NCBI RefSeq assembly: GCF_004522155.1 | Contig: NZ_SDEA01000009.1 | Location: forward strand, 1-64,000 | DNA from: Paracoccus luteus | Lineage (GTDB): Bacteria > Pseudomonadota > Alphaproteobacteria > Rhodobacterales > Rhodobacteraceae | DNA: 64,000 nucleotides | Direction: 5' to 3' | Notes under the pieces: model-generated | Seen by the model: only the letters and a program-made list of their open reading frames with translations | Told to the model about the DNA's origin: nothing | Database searches by the model: none | Shown: positions 33,646 through 42,599 of the stretch, piece after piece | How the letters are laid out: the number at the start of each line of letters is the position of its first letter | How positions within the stretch are numbered: the stretch's first letter is position 1 | Translations under genes and position numbers: made by a program

Positions 33646-34059
33646 TCAGGCGTCGGCGTCGGCGTCGGCGCGCGGCCAGTAGCTGCCGACGCTCCACAGA
33701 TTGCCCTCGGGGTCGCGGCAGGCGAACTCGCGGCTGCCATAGCTGGTGTCGCGAAGCGGCTGCACGATCTCGGCGCCCGACTCGCTGACCCGGCGGAACA
33801 GCGCGTCGGGGTCGGCGACCGCCAGATACAGCGCGTCGGTCCGCCGTCCGCCCAGGTCGCCCACCTGCCGTCCATAGTCGTCGTCGCGGGCCTGCCCCAG
33901 CATCAGGATCGAGGCGCCGAGCGCCAGTTCCGCATGCAGGACGGCGCCGCCGTCGCGGTGCACGGCATGTTCACGAAAGCCGAGGGCTCCGGTCAGCCAG
34001 CGGATCGCGGCCTCGGGATCGGCATAGCGCAGCGTTGGAAACAGGCAAGGAGCGTCCAT
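33646..34059 (-). CDS. VOC-family (glyoxalase-fold) protein
   Basis: From the ATG at 34059 the product is 137 aa. It has F-P-T-L-R-Y-A-D-P-E-A-A-I-R-W-L and G-A-L-G-F in the first repeat, V-L-H-A-E-L-A-L-G, then Y-G-S-R-E-F-A-C-R-D-P-E-G-N-L-W-S-V-G-S-Y in the second. This is close to the PhnB/bleomycin-resistance-like subgroup; it lacks a full glyoxalase I metal set. The C-terminus is A-D-A-D-A-D-A, encoded by a hexanucleotide repeat (33649-33670) that could vary in copy number. The frame extends upstream over the aroA 3' end but without family sequence. Function unknown. Confidence 0.78.
   Translation of the reverse strand: MDAPCLFPTLRYADPEAAIRWLTGALGFREHAVHRDGGAVLHAELALGASILMLGQARDDDYGRQVGDLGGRRTDALYLAVADPDALFRRVSESGAEIVQPLRDTSYGSREFACRDPEGNLWSVGSYWPRADADADA
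33649..33670. repeat. G-G-C-G-T-C hexanucleotide repeat, about 3.7 copies
   Basis: Three perfect G-G-C-G-T-C units plus G-G-C-G lie at the very 3' end of the VOC gene and encode its Ala-Asp tail. Copy-number change would alter the tail length in frame. Confidence 0.7.
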
Positions 34060-34138
34060 CACGGTCCTCCGTGTCGGTTGCGGGTGCGCGGCGATCATGG
34101 CGATCGGCGCGCCCCGCGTCTGCCGATTCGAAACGCCT

Positions 34139-35470
34139 TCAGCGGATATCCGCGCCAAGCGCCCGCATCAGCGGCAGGAAATCGGGAAAGCTGGTCGCGA
34201 TCGGGCCTGCGTCGTCGACCGTCACCGGCGCGTCGGCCACCAGACCCAGCACCAGGAACGACATGGCGATGCGGTGGTCCAGGTGGGTCGCCGCAGTGGC
34301 CCCGCCCGGCACCCGCGCCATGCCGTGCACCGTCATGCTGTCGCGGGTCTCGTCCACCGCCACCCCGTTCGCGCGCAGCCCCACGGCCATCGCGTCGATG
34401 CGGTCGCTTTCCTTGACGCGCAGCTCGGCCACGCCGTTCATTACGGTGGCCCCCTCTGCGACGGCGGCAATGACCGACAGGATCGGGAACTCGTCGATCA
34501 TGCTGGCAGCGCGGTCGGCGGGCACGGTCACGCCGCGCAAGCGGCCGTGGCGCACGGTCAGGTCGGCGACCGGCTCGCCGCCTTCCTCACGGTCGTTCTG
34601 CCAAGTCAGGTCGGCGCCCATTTCGGCCAGCGTCACATACAGCCCGTCGCGCGTCGGGTTGCGGCTGACGCCGGGGACGGTGATCTCGGACCCCGGCACG
34701 ATCAGCGCCGCCGCGACCGGGAACGCCGCGCTGGACGGGTCGCGCGGGACGGCGACCGCCTGCGGGCGCAGCTCGGGGCGGCCGGTCAGGGTGATGACGC
34801 GCCCCTCGTCCGTGACCTCGGTGCGGATCTCGGCGCCGAAACCGGCCAGCATCCGCTCGGTATGGTCGCGGGTCGGCTCGGCCTCGATCACCACCGTCTG
34901 CCCCGGCGCGTTCAGCCCGGCCAGCAGCACCGCCGACTTGATCTGCGCGCTGGCGACGGGCGTGCGGTAACGCACCGGCACCGGGTCCGCCGCGCCGGTG
35001 ATGGTCAGCGGCAGCAGCCCGCCCTCGCGCGCCGTCACGGTGCAGCCGAACTGCGCCAGCGGGTCGGTGATGCGCCCCATCGGGCGGCGGCAGAGGCTGG
35101 CGTCGCCGGTGAAGGTCGCGGTGATCGGCGTCGTCGCCATCGCCCCCATGATCAGCCGCACGCCGGTGCCCGAGTTGCCGCAGTCGATCACCCCGGCAGG
35201 CTCGGCAAAGCCGCCGACGCCGACACCGTGAACGACCCACTCGCCCTCGCCCACGCGCTGCACGTCAGCGCCGAACGCCCGCATGGCGGCGGCGGTGTCC
35301 AGCACGTCCTGCCCTTCCAGCAGGCCGGTGATGCGCGTCTCGCCCACCGCCAGCGCCCCCAGGATCAGCGCGCGGTGGCTGACCGACTTGTCGCCGGGCA
35401 CGCGCGCCTCGCCGCGCAGCGGGCCGGAACGGCGGGCGGTCATGGGGCGGGGTTCGGCGCTGTGCGACAT
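34139..35470 (-). CDS. aroA: 3-phosphoshikimate 1-carboxyvinyltransferase (EPSP synthase), class II type
   Basis: A 443-aa EPSP synthase of the shikimate pathway (shikimate 3-phosphate + PEP). All four class II motifs are present: G-D-K-S (26-29), S-A-Q-I-K (174-178), R-D-H-T-E (201-205) and N-P-T-R (271-274). The PEP/glyphosate loop reads C-G-N-S-G-T-G (97-103): at the position where the glyphosate-tolerant CP4 enzyme has its second Ala there is Gly101. The catalytic Asp/Glu region I-D-E-F-P and K-E-S-D-R-I are conserved. An alternative start M10 is possible. The gene is 96 bp downstream of trmB in the same direction. Confidence 0.95.
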   Translation of the reverse strand: MSHSAEPRPMTARRSGPLRGEARVPGDKSVSHRALILGALAVGETRITGLLEGQDVLDTAAAMRAFGADVQRVGEGEWVVHGVGVGGFAEPAGVIDCGNSGTGVRLIMGAMATTPITATFTGDASLCRRPMGRITDPLAQFGCTVTAREGGLLPLTITGAADPVPVRYRTPVASAQIKSAVLLAGLNAPGQTVVIEAEPTRDHTERMLAGFGAEIRTEVTDEGRVITLTGRPELRPQAVAVPRDPSSAAFPVAAALIVPGSEITVPGVSRNPTRDGLYVTLAEMGADLTWQNDREEGGEPVADLTVRHGRLRGVTVPADRAASMIDEFPILSVIAAVAEGATVMNGVAELRVKESDRIDAMAVGLRANGVAVDETRDSMTVHGMARVPGGATAATHLDHRIAMSFLVLGLVADAPVTVDDAGPIATSFPDFLPLMRALGADIR

Positions 35471-35566
35471 GGGCGTCTCCTTCTTCGCGGACGTGATAGC
35501 CCGCGCGCCCCGGCGCGGCCATGCCCATCTTCCTTGCGAAAATATCCCCGCCGGAGGCCCGCCGCG

Positions 35567-36262
35567 TCAGCGGCGGAAGGTCGCGTAATGCGGCACCCGC
35601 CCCTCGCGCAGGGCCTTCTGCTCGTATCGCGTGGACAGCCAGTCGTCCCACGGCTGCGGTCCCTCGGCGACCAGCGCAAAGCCCGCGCGCGGCACCTCCT
35701 CCAGCGTCTGGCGCATATAGTCGGGGATGTCGGTCGCCACCCGGAACTCGGCCCCCGGCCGCAGGACGCGGGCCAGCGGCACCAGATGCTCGGGCGTCAC
35801 AAAGCGGCGGCGGTGATGGCGCGCCTTGGGCCAGGGATCGGGATAGTTCAGGAAGGCGCGGTCGATGCAGGCGTCGGGCAGCACGTCCATCAGGTCGCGC
35901 GCGTCGCCCGGATGCACGCTGACGTTGCTAACGCCCGCCGCGCGGATCTTGCCCAGCAGCATGGCGACGCCGTTGATGAACGGCTCGCAGCCGATCACGC
36001 CTGCGGCGGGGTAACGGGCGGCCATGTGGACCATGTGCTCGCCGCCGCCAAAGCCGATTTCCAGCCACAGCGGCCGGTCGTCGCCAAAGAACCGCGCCGG
36101 GTCGATGGGCGCCCGGTCGGGGTTGTCCTGCACGGTGATGCCGCGCGGGCGCAGATCGCCCAGATCCTCGGCCAGATAGCCCTTCTGGCTTTGGCGCAGG
36201 GTCTTGCCGTGGCGGCGGCCATAGAAATTGCGCCGCGGGGGATCGGGGTCGAAATCGCTCAT
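35567..36262 (-). CDS. trmB: tRNA (guanine-N7-)-methyltransferase
   Basis: From the ATG at 36262 the product is 231 aa. It starts with the family pattern F-Y-G-R-R-H-G-K-T-L-R; the SAM-binding motif is L-W-L-E-I-G-F-G-G-G-E-H; the catalytic/substrate motif is F-L-N-Y-P-D-P-W-P-K-A-R-H-H-R-R-R-F; and the C-terminal T-R-Y-E-Q-K-A-L motif is complete. TrmB makes m7G46 in tRNA variable loops. An ATG five codons earlier (36277) is possible. It follows the RNase J gene by 42 bp. Confidence 0.94.
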   Translation of the reverse strand: MSDFDPDPPRRNFYGRRHGKTLRQSQKGYLAEDLGDLRPRGITVQDNPDRAPIDPARFFGDDRPLWLEIGFGGGEHMVHMAARYPAAGVIGCEPFINGVAMLLGKIRAAGVSNVSVHPGDARDLMDVLPDACIDRAFLNYPDPWPKARHHRRRFVTPEHLVPLARVLRPGAEFRVATDIPDYMRQTLEEVPRAGFALVAEGPQPWDDWLSTRYEQKALREGRVPHYATFRR

Positions 36263-36304
36263 GCGGGGCGGATGCAACGGGGGCGGCGCGGGGTCAAGCC
36301 CGCG

Positions 36305-37978
36305 TCAGTCGGCGGCCAGCCGGCTGACGATGACCGTGACCTCGGGCTTCTTGCCGATTTCTTCCATCATGACTTGGCGGGTGATCTTGCGGATCGCGTC
36401 GTCCAGCTTCTTGTCGTCCATCACGACCTTGGCGTCCGCGCGGTCCAGGAACTCGGCCAACTCGCTTTCGACGTGGCGGGCCAGCGGCACCCCGGCGCGG
36501 CCCTGCTGCGGCAGGCCCATCGTTTCCACCCAGGCGTCGGGCAGCGGGTTGTCATCCTCGTCGATGATGACGGACACGACGGCATGCCCGTTCAGGGCCA
36601 TGCGGATGCGGTCGCGCACGACGCCGTCCATCGCCCCGATCAGGATGTTGCCGTCCAGATACAGGCGGCCCGTGGGCACCACGTCCACCTGCCGCGGCGC
36701 GTCGCCGGTCAGGTCCATCATCATGCCGTTCGTCACCACGGCCGAGGCCATGCCCTTGGACTGGCCCAGCATCATGTGCTCGCGCAGGTGCATGTGCTCG
36801 CCGTGCATGGGGATCAGCATCTGCGGTTTCAGCAGGTCGTGGACCGCCGCAAGGTCGGGCCGGTTTGCGTGGCCCGAGACGTGATAGGTGCCGTCGTCGG
36901 CGTCAAAGACGTCCACGCCCAACCGGCTGAGGTTGTTCATGATGCGGATCACCGGGCTTTCGTTGCCGGGGATCGTGCGGCTGGAAAACAGGAAGCTGTC
37001 GCCCTCTTTCAGCTGCAGCCCCAGATAGCGGCCCATCGACAGCTGCATCGACGCGGCGCGGCGTTCGCCCTGGCTGCCGGTGACGATCAGCATGACCTTG
37101 TTGCGCGGCAGCTCGGCCGCCTGCTCGGGGCCGATCACCTTGGGAAAGCTGGTCAGAATGCCCGTCTCGATCGCGGCGGTGACCATCTTGCGCATCGCGC
37201 GGCCCAGCAGGCAGACCTGACGGCCGGCGGCGACGCCAGCCTCGGCCAGCGTCTTCAGCCGGGCGATGTTGCTGGCGAATGTCGTGGCGACGACCATCTG
37301 CTTTTGCGCCATGACGAAATCCAGCAGCGGATTGGCCAGCAGCGCCTCGGACCGGCCGGGATGGGTGCTGAACACGTTCGTCGAGTCGCAGGCCAGCGCC
37401 TTGATCGGGGTCTCGCCCGCGATGCCGTGCCACATGATCGGGTCGAACGCCTCGCCCACCACGGGCGTCCCGTCCAGCTTGAAGTCGCCGGAATGGACCA
37501 CCCGCCCCGCGGGGCTGTCGATGATCAGCGCGGCGCTTTCGGGGATCGAATGGCTGACCGGCACGAACTGGACGCGGAACGGCCCTGCCTCGACCACCTC
37601 GGGGCGGGGGTCCACGATGCGCAGCCGGTCGGTCGGCTGGCCGTATTCCTCCAGCTTCATGCGCGCCAGCGCGCCGGTGAAGCGGCGGCAATAGATCGGC
37701 GCCTTCAGCCGGCCCCACAGGTGGCCCAGCCCGCCCACGTGATCCTCGTGCCCGTGGGTGATGAAGATCGCGTCCAACCGGTCGCGGTTGTCTTCCAGCC
37801 AGCGGATGTCGGGCATGATCAGGTCGATGCCCGGCGCGCTGTCCATGTCGCCGAAGGTCACCCCCAGGTCGACCAGGATCAGCCGTTCCTTGCCCGGCCG
37901 CCCATAGCCATAGACATAGGCGTTCATGCCGATTTCGCTCGCGCCGCCCAGCGGCAGATAGATCAGGCGTTCAGACAT
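36305..37978 (-). CDS. rnj: Ribonuclease J
   Basis: A 557-aa metallo-beta-lactamase/beta-CASP nuclease. Zinc ligands lie in F-I-T-H-G-H-E-D-H-V-G-G; beta-CASP motifs include the S-G-D-F segment, T-G-S-Q-G-E-R-R-A-A, H-V-S-G-H-A and P-M-H-G-E-H-M-H. The C-terminal ~100 residues form the RNase J-specific domain. RNase J has 5'-3' exo- and endonuclease activity on mRNA and rRNA precursors. Its start overlaps the coaX stop by 8 bp, so it appears to be translated from the tail of the nuo-birA-coaX transcript. Confidence 0.93.
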   Translation of the reverse strand: MSERLIYLPLGGASEIGMNAYVYGYGRPGKERLILVDLGVTFGDMDSAPGIDLIMPDIRWLEDNRDRLDAIFITHGHEDHVGGLGHLWGRLKAPIYCRRFTGALARMKLEEYGQPTDRLRIVDPRPEVVEAGPFRVQFVPVSHSIPESAALIIDSPAGRVVHSGDFKLDGTPVVGEAFDPIMWHGIAGETPIKALACDSTNVFSTHPGRSEALLANPLLDFVMAQKQMVVATTFASNIARLKTLAEAGVAAGRQVCLLGRAMRKMVTAAIETGILTSFPKVIGPEQAAELPRNKVMLIVTGSQGERRAASMQLSMGRYLGLQLKEGDSFLFSSRTIPGNESPVIRIMNNLSRLGVDVFDADDGTYHVSGHANRPDLAAVHDLLKPQMLIPMHGEHMHLREHMMLGQSKGMASAVVTNGMMMDLTGDAPRQVDVVPTGRLYLDGNILIGAMDGVVRDRIRMALNGHAVVSVIIDEDDNPLPDAWVETMGLPQQGRAGVPLARHVESELAEFLDRADAKVVMDDKKLDDAIRKITRQVMMEEIGKKPEVTVIVSRLAAD

Positions 37979-38750
37979 TGCCCATCTCCCTGTTGTAGTC
38001 GTGGATGAGCCGCAGCCCGTGCATCGTCAAGTCGTCGTCCCAGCTGTGGAACAGATCCGGGATCTGGTCGAACAGCGCCGCCAGCCCGCCGGTTGCCACG
38101 ATGGTCATGGCGCGGCCGCGTTCGGCGGCGATCCGCGCGCAGATCTCGCGCACCAGACCGACATAGCCCCAGAACACACCCGACTGGATACATGCAACCG
38201 TATTCGTCCCTATCACCTGTGCGGGCCGTGTGATATCGACATGCGGCAGGCTGGCCGCGCCCATGTGCAGCGCCTCGAGCGACAGGTTCACGCCCGGCGC
38301 GATGACCCCGCCCACATAGGCCCCGTCGGTGTCCACCACGTCGAAGGTCGTGGCCGTGCCGAAATCCACCACCGTCAGGTCGGGACCAAAGCGGTCGAAC
38401 GCGGCCCAGGTGTTCACGATCCGGTCGGGGCCGACGACCGCGCCCTCGTCCACGCGGGGCGCGGCGGGCAGCAGGCAGTCGGGCTTGCCCACCACCAGCG
38501 GGCGCGTGTCGAAGTAGCGGTTGCACAGCACCCGCAGGTTGAACACCACCCGCGGCACGGTCGAGCTGATGATGCAGCCGCCGATCGTCACCTCCAACCG
38601 GTGCAGCGCCATCAGCGAACGCAGCCAGACGAAGTATTCGTCCGCCGTCCGCCGGTGATCGGTCGAGATGCGCCAGGTGGCGATGAACTGCGTCCCGTCC
38701 CAGATCGAGAAGACGGTGTTGGTGTTGCCGGTGTCGATGCACAGCAGCAT
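37971..38750 (-). CDS. coaX: Type III pantothenate kinase
   Basis: A 259-aa ASKHA-fold kinase beginning L-L-C-I-D-T-G-N-T-N-T-V-F-S-I-W-D-G, the CoaX phosphate-1 motif. The second motif is V-D-F-G-T-A-T-T-F-D-V-V, and the pantothenate loop contains P-G-V-N-L-S-L-E-A-L; the third is I-V-A-T-G-G-L-A. It catalyses the first step of coenzyme A synthesis. It sits 3 bp after birA and overlaps rnj, a common trio downstream of nuoN in alphaproteobacteria. Confidence 0.94.
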   Translation of the reverse strand: MLLCIDTGNTNTVFSIWDGTQFIATWRISTDHRRTADEYFVWLRSLMALHRLEVTIGGCIISSTVPRVVFNLRVLCNRYFDTRPLVVGKPDCLLPAAPRVDEGAVVGPDRIVNTWAAFDRFGPDLTVVDFGTATTFDVVDTDGAYVGGVIAPGVNLSLEALHMGAASLPHVDITRPAQVIGTNTVACIQSGVFWGYVGLVREICARIAAERGRAMTIVATGGLAALFDQIPDLFHSWDDDLTMHGLRLIHDYNREMGNV

Positions 38751-38753
38751 GGG

Positions 38754-39518
38754 TCAGCCCCCGGTGGGAAAGTGGATGTCCGCGGCGGGGATGACCTGCC
38801 GCCCGGCGGCGGTGGCCAGGATCAGCGCGCCGCTGTCGTCGATGCCGTCGAACCGTCCCGTCTGGCTGGCCGTGCCCATGCGGGCGGTGATGGTCTGCCC
38901 CAGCCGGGCCGCGCGCGCCGTCCATGCCGCGCGCAGCGGCGCAAAGCCCAGCGTCGCCAGCTGCGCCTGCCAGCGGGCGAAGGCCGGGGCCAGCAGGTCA
39001 AGGAAATCCTCGGGCGTGACGGCGTGGCCGGTTTCGCCCAGGACCGACACGGGGGGCACCGCCCCGGGTTCCAGCAGGGCGGCGTCGGGTGCGGCGGCAA
39101 GGTTGACGCCGATGCCCACGGCAACCGCCTCCAGCCCGGCCGCCGATCCGGTGCTTTCCAGCAGGATGCCCGCGACCTTGCCGCCGTTCAGCAGCACGTC
39201 GTTGGGCCATTTGATCGCCAGCCGCGCCGCCGGGCCGCTGGCCAGCCCCAGCGCATCGTGCAGCGCCAGCGCCGCCACAAAGCTGAGCAGTGCGGCCTGC
39301 GCCGGGCCGCCCGCCGGGCGTGTCAGCAGGGTGGCTGCGAAATTGCCGGGCGGCATCTGCCATGCGCGGCCCCGGCGGCCGCGCCCGGCGGTCTGGGCGC
39401 GCGCCATGATCCAGGCCGGGCCGGTGACGGTCGCGGCCATGCGCAGCGCCTCGGCGTTCGTGCTGTCGGTGCGCGCCAACACGTGGCGCGCGACACCGTC
39501 GGGCCAGGGATCGGCCAA
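38754..39518 (-). CDS. birA: Biotin--[acetyl-CoA-carboxylase] ligase
   Basis: A 254-aa monofunctional biotin ligase without the N-terminal DNA-binding domain of E. coli BirA. Biotinyl-AMP loop: Q-T-A-G-R-G-R-R-G-R-A-W; the region K-W-P-N-D-V-L-L-N-G-G-K-V-A-G-I-L-L-E is the biotin-site signature; a short C-terminal SH3-like part (I-D-D-S-G-A-L-I-L) follows. It attaches biotin to carboxylases such as acetyl-CoA and propionyl-CoA carboxylase. It starts 7 bp after the nuoN stop. Confidence 0.94.
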   Translation of the reverse strand: MADPWPDGVARHVLARTDSTNAEALRMAATVTGPAWIMARAQTAGRGRRGRAWQMPPGNFAATLLTRPAGGPAQAALLSFVAALALHDALGLASGPAARLAIKWPNDVLLNGGKVAGILLESTGSAAGLEAVAVGIGVNLAAAPDAALLEPGAVPPVSVLGETGHAVTPEDFLDLLAPAFARWQAQLATLGFAPLRAAWTARAARLGQTITARMGTASQTGRFDGIDDSGALILATAAGRQVIPAADIHFPTGG

Positions 39519-39525
39519 CCGCGCC

Positions 39526-41034
39526 TCAGTCCGCGGGGGTGACGGGCACGACCACGGGGTCGGCGGGCACCGCCAGCGTCGCCGCCGAGGCCGGACCGAC
39601 CAGCGCCTGCGCCGCGCGGCCCGCCGCCCGGTCGGCGCCCAGCATCGAGATCGCGCCCAGCACCATGATCGCGGCCGGGATCACCAGCGCCAGCGTCTGC
39701 ACGGCGCCCATGCGCAGGCTGACCACCCCGTCGCGCTCGGCGCCGAAATACATGAAATAGACCATCCGCAGATAGTAATAGGCGCCGATGACCGATGCGA
39801 CGACGCCCAGTGCGGCCAGCCAGACCATGTTGGCCTGAACCGCCGCCGTCAGCACACCGAACTTGGCGAAGAACCCCAGCATCGGCGGCACGCCCGCCAG
39901 GCTGAACAGCAGGACCAGCATCGCCAGCGCCTTCAAGGGCTCGGACCGGGCCAGCAGGTGCAGGTCGTCCAGCGCCGTCACCGGGCGGCCGTCGCGTTCC
40001 AGCGACAGGATGAAGGCAAAGGTGCCGACGTTCATCACCGCATAGATCGCCATGTAGATCAGCATCGACTGCACCCCAAGGGTGGTGCCGGCGGCCAGCC
40101 CGACCAGCGCGAACCCCATGTGGGCGATCGAGGAATAGGCCATCAGCCGCTTGATGTCGCGCTGCCCGATGCCCGCGACGGACCCCAGGAACATCGACAT
40201 CAGCGCCAGCGCGGCAATGATCTGGCCCCAGTCGCCCGGCACATGGCCGAACGCGCCCCACATCAGCCGCGCGATCAGCGCCATCGCCGCGACCTTGGGC
40301 GCGGTCGCGAAGAACGCCGTCACCGGCGTGGGCGAGCCTTCGTAGACGTCGGGCGTCCACATGTGGAACGGCACCGCCGAGATCTTGAACGCCAGCCCGA
40401 CCAGCAGGAACACCAGCCCGAACAGCAGCCCGACCGGCAGCGCGCCCTGCCCCACCACGGCCATCACCCCGGCGAGGTTTGTGGTGCCCGCAAAGCCATA
40501 GACCAGCGACGCGCCGTAAAGCAGCATCCCGGAGCTGAGCGAGCCGAGGACGAAATACTTCAGCCCCGCCTCGGACGACCGGACGCTGTCGCGGCGCATG
40601 GCGGCGACGACGTAAAGCGCCAGCGACTGCAGCTCCAGCCCCATGTAGAGGGTCAGCAGGTCGCCCGTCGACACCATCACCATCATGCCGACGACCGCCA
40701 GCACGACCAGGATCGGCAGCTCATACCGCAGCAGGCGGGTGCGGTCGAGGTAATCGGCGCTCATCGCGAGGACGGCGGCGGCCGACACCAGGATCACCAC
40801 CTTGCAGAACCGCGCGAAGGCGTCGTCGATGAACATGCCGAAAAAGGCGCTGTGGTCGGGCCGGGCCATCCAGCCTATGGCGAAGGCCGCGACCAGCATC
40901 GCCGCCACGCTGAGCCACAGGACGGTGCGCGCCACCTGGTCCTTGCCCAGGAACGCGCCCAGCACCAGCGCCAGCATGGCGTAAAGCGCCAGCGCCGCCT
41001 CGGGCAGGATGGTCGTCAGATCGAGCGAAGTCAT
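39526..41034 (-). CDS. nuoN: NADH-quinone oxidoreductase subunit N
   Basis: A 502-aa, 14-helix antiporter-like membrane subunit of complex I. The core contains the conserved proton-channel Lys/Glu regions ([48 protein letters not shown]). An Ala/Val/Pro-rich tail ends V-V-P-V-T-P-A-D. It is the last nuo subunit gene and begins 10 bp after nuoM. Confidence 0.96.
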   Translation of the reverse strand: MTSLDLTTILPEAALALYAMLALVLGAFLGKDQVARTVLWLSVAAMLVAAFAIGWMARPDHSAFFGMFIDDAFARFCKVVILVSAAAVLAMSADYLDRTRLLRYELPILVVLAVVGMMVMVSTGDLLTLYMGLELQSLALYVVAAMRRDSVRSSEAGLKYFVLGSLSSGMLLYGASLVYGFAGTTNLAGVMAVVGQGALPVGLLFGLVFLLVGLAFKISAVPFHMWTPDVYEGSPTPVTAFFATAPKVAAMALIARLMWGAFGHVPGDWGQIIAALALMSMFLGSVAGIGQRDIKRLMAYSSIAHMGFALVGLAAGTTLGVQSMLIYMAIYAVMNVGTFAFILSLERDGRPVTALDDLHLLARSEPLKALAMLVLLFSLAGVPPMLGFFAKFGVLTAAVQANMVWLAALGVVASVIGAYYYLRMVYFMYFGAERDGVVSLRMGAVQTLALVIPAAIMVLGAISMLGADRAAGRAAQALVGPASAATLAVPADPVVVPVTPAD

Positions 41035-41044
41035 GCGCGCCCCC

Positions 41045-42598
41045 TCAGTGGCTGGCCGCAGGCTGCGCGGCGTCGGCAGGCGCGGCGGGCAGGCTGGCGT
41101 GATAATCGTTCAGCAGCGCGGCGACGGCCGGGCCGGTGATGTCGGTGACGGCGCGCGGATAGACGCCCAGCAGCAGCGTCATGGCGATCAGCGGCACGAA
41201 GATCCAGCGTTCGCGCGGCGTCATGTCGGAAATGCCCGCAAGGCCCGTCCTGACCAGGTCGCCGAGCGTCACCCGGCGATACAGCCACAGCGCATAGGCG
41301 GCCGACAGGATGACCCCCGACGTGGCGACCAGCGCGACCCAGGTGTTGACGCGGAACGTGCCCAGCAGGGTCAGGAACTCGCCCACGAACCCGGACGTGC
41401 CCGGCAGGCCGACGTTCGCCATCGTGAAGAACATGAACACCAGCGCATAGATCGGCATGCGGTTGACCAGCCCGCCATAGGCGTCGATTTCCCGCGTGTG
41501 CATCCGGTCATAGATGACGCCGACCAGCAGGAACAGCGCGCCCGAGATGAAGCCGTGCGACAGCATCTGGAAGATCGCGCCGTCCACGCCGGGCTGGTTC
41601 GCCGCAAAGACGCCCAGCGTGACATAGCCCATGTGGGCGACCGACGAATAGGCGATCAGCTTTTTCATGTCGGACTGCGCCAGCGCAACAAGGCTGGTAT
41701 AGACGATGGCGATGGCCGACAGCCAGAAGATGAACGGCTGCGCGACGGCAGACGCCTCGGGGAACATCGGCAGGCTGAAGCGCAGGAAGCCATAGCCCCC
41801 CATCTTCAGCAGCACCGCCGCCAGCAGGACCGAGGCCGCCGTGGGCGCCTGCACGTGCGCGTCGGGCAGCCAGGTATGGACCGGCCACATCGGCAGCTTG
41901 ACGGCGAACGACGCCAGGAACGCCAGGAACAGCAGCATCTGCGCGCCCGCGACGACGTTGATGCCCAGCACCCGCATCGGGTCCGACGGGAAGTCAAAGC
42001 CCAGCAGCGCCGCGATGTCGGTGGTGCCCGCCATGCGATACATGGCGATCATCGCCACCAGCATCAGGACCGAGCCGAGGAAGGTATAAAGGAAGAACTT
42101 GAACGCCGCATAGATGCGGTCGCGGCCGCCCCAGATCCCGATCATCAGGAACATCGGGATCAGCCCGGCCTCGAAGAACAGATAGAACAGCATCAGGTCC
42201 AGCGCCACGAAGACGCCGATCATCAGCCCCTCCAGCACCAGGAACGCGATCATGTAGTCCTTGACCCGCGTCGTCACGCCCCAGGTGGACAGGATCACCA
42301 GCGGCATAAGGAAGGTGGTCAGCATCACGAACAGGATCGAGATCCCGTCCACCCCCAGCTTGTAGCGCAGGCCCATGATCCAGGGCCGGTCCTCGACGAA
42401 CTGGAAGGCGGTGTTCTGCGGGTCGAACCCGGCCAGCACCACGCAGGAAATCGCGAAGGTCGCGGTTGTGGCGACCAGCGCCAGCCACTTGGCGTTGCGG
42501 GCGGCGGCCTCATCCTCGCCGCGCAGGAACAGCGCCAGGACCAGCGCCGCCACGATCGGAAGGAAGGTGATGACAGAGAGCAGCGGATAGGTCGTCAT
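41045..42598 (-). CDS. nuoM: NADH-quinone oxidoreductase subunit M
   Basis: A 517-aa antiporter-like membrane subunit. Conserved proton-channel helices are visible: [41 protein letters not shown] and [15 protein letters not shown]. It ends in a short hydrophilic Ala-rich tail. Start lies 1 bp after the nuoL stop, so translation is probably coupled. Confidence 0.97.
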   Translation of the reverse strand: MTTYPLLSVITFLPIVAALVLALFLRGEDEAAARNAKWLALVATTATFAISCVVLAGFDPQNTAFQFVEDRPWIMGLRYKLGVDGISILFVMLTTFLMPLVILSTWGVTTRVKDYMIAFLVLEGLMIGVFVALDLMLFYLFFEAGLIPMFLMIGIWGGRDRIYAAFKFFLYTFLGSVLMLVAMIAMYRMAGTTDIAALLGFDFPSDPMRVLGINVVAGAQMLLFLAFLASFAVKLPMWPVHTWLPDAHVQAPTAASVLLAAVLLKMGGYGFLRFSLPMFPEASAVAQPFIFWLSAIAIVYTSLVALAQSDMKKLIAYSSVAHMGYVTLGVFAANQPGVDGAIFQMLSHGFISGALFLLVGVIYDRMHTREIDAYGGLVNRMPIYALVFMFFTMANVGLPGTSGFVGEFLTLLGTFRVNTWVALVATSGVILSAAYALWLYRRVTLGDLVRTGLAGISDMTPRERWIFVPLIAMTLLLGVYPRAVTDITGPAVAALLNDYHASLPAAPADAAQPAASH

Positions 42599-42599
42599 C

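Noticed and set aside
34097..38008. 1303-codon plus-strand open frame opposite aroA, trmB and RNase J
   Set aside because: It crosses three well-defined genes on the other strand and their gaps, has a shadow-type composition (Arg, His, Gln, Asp) and no recognisable domain.
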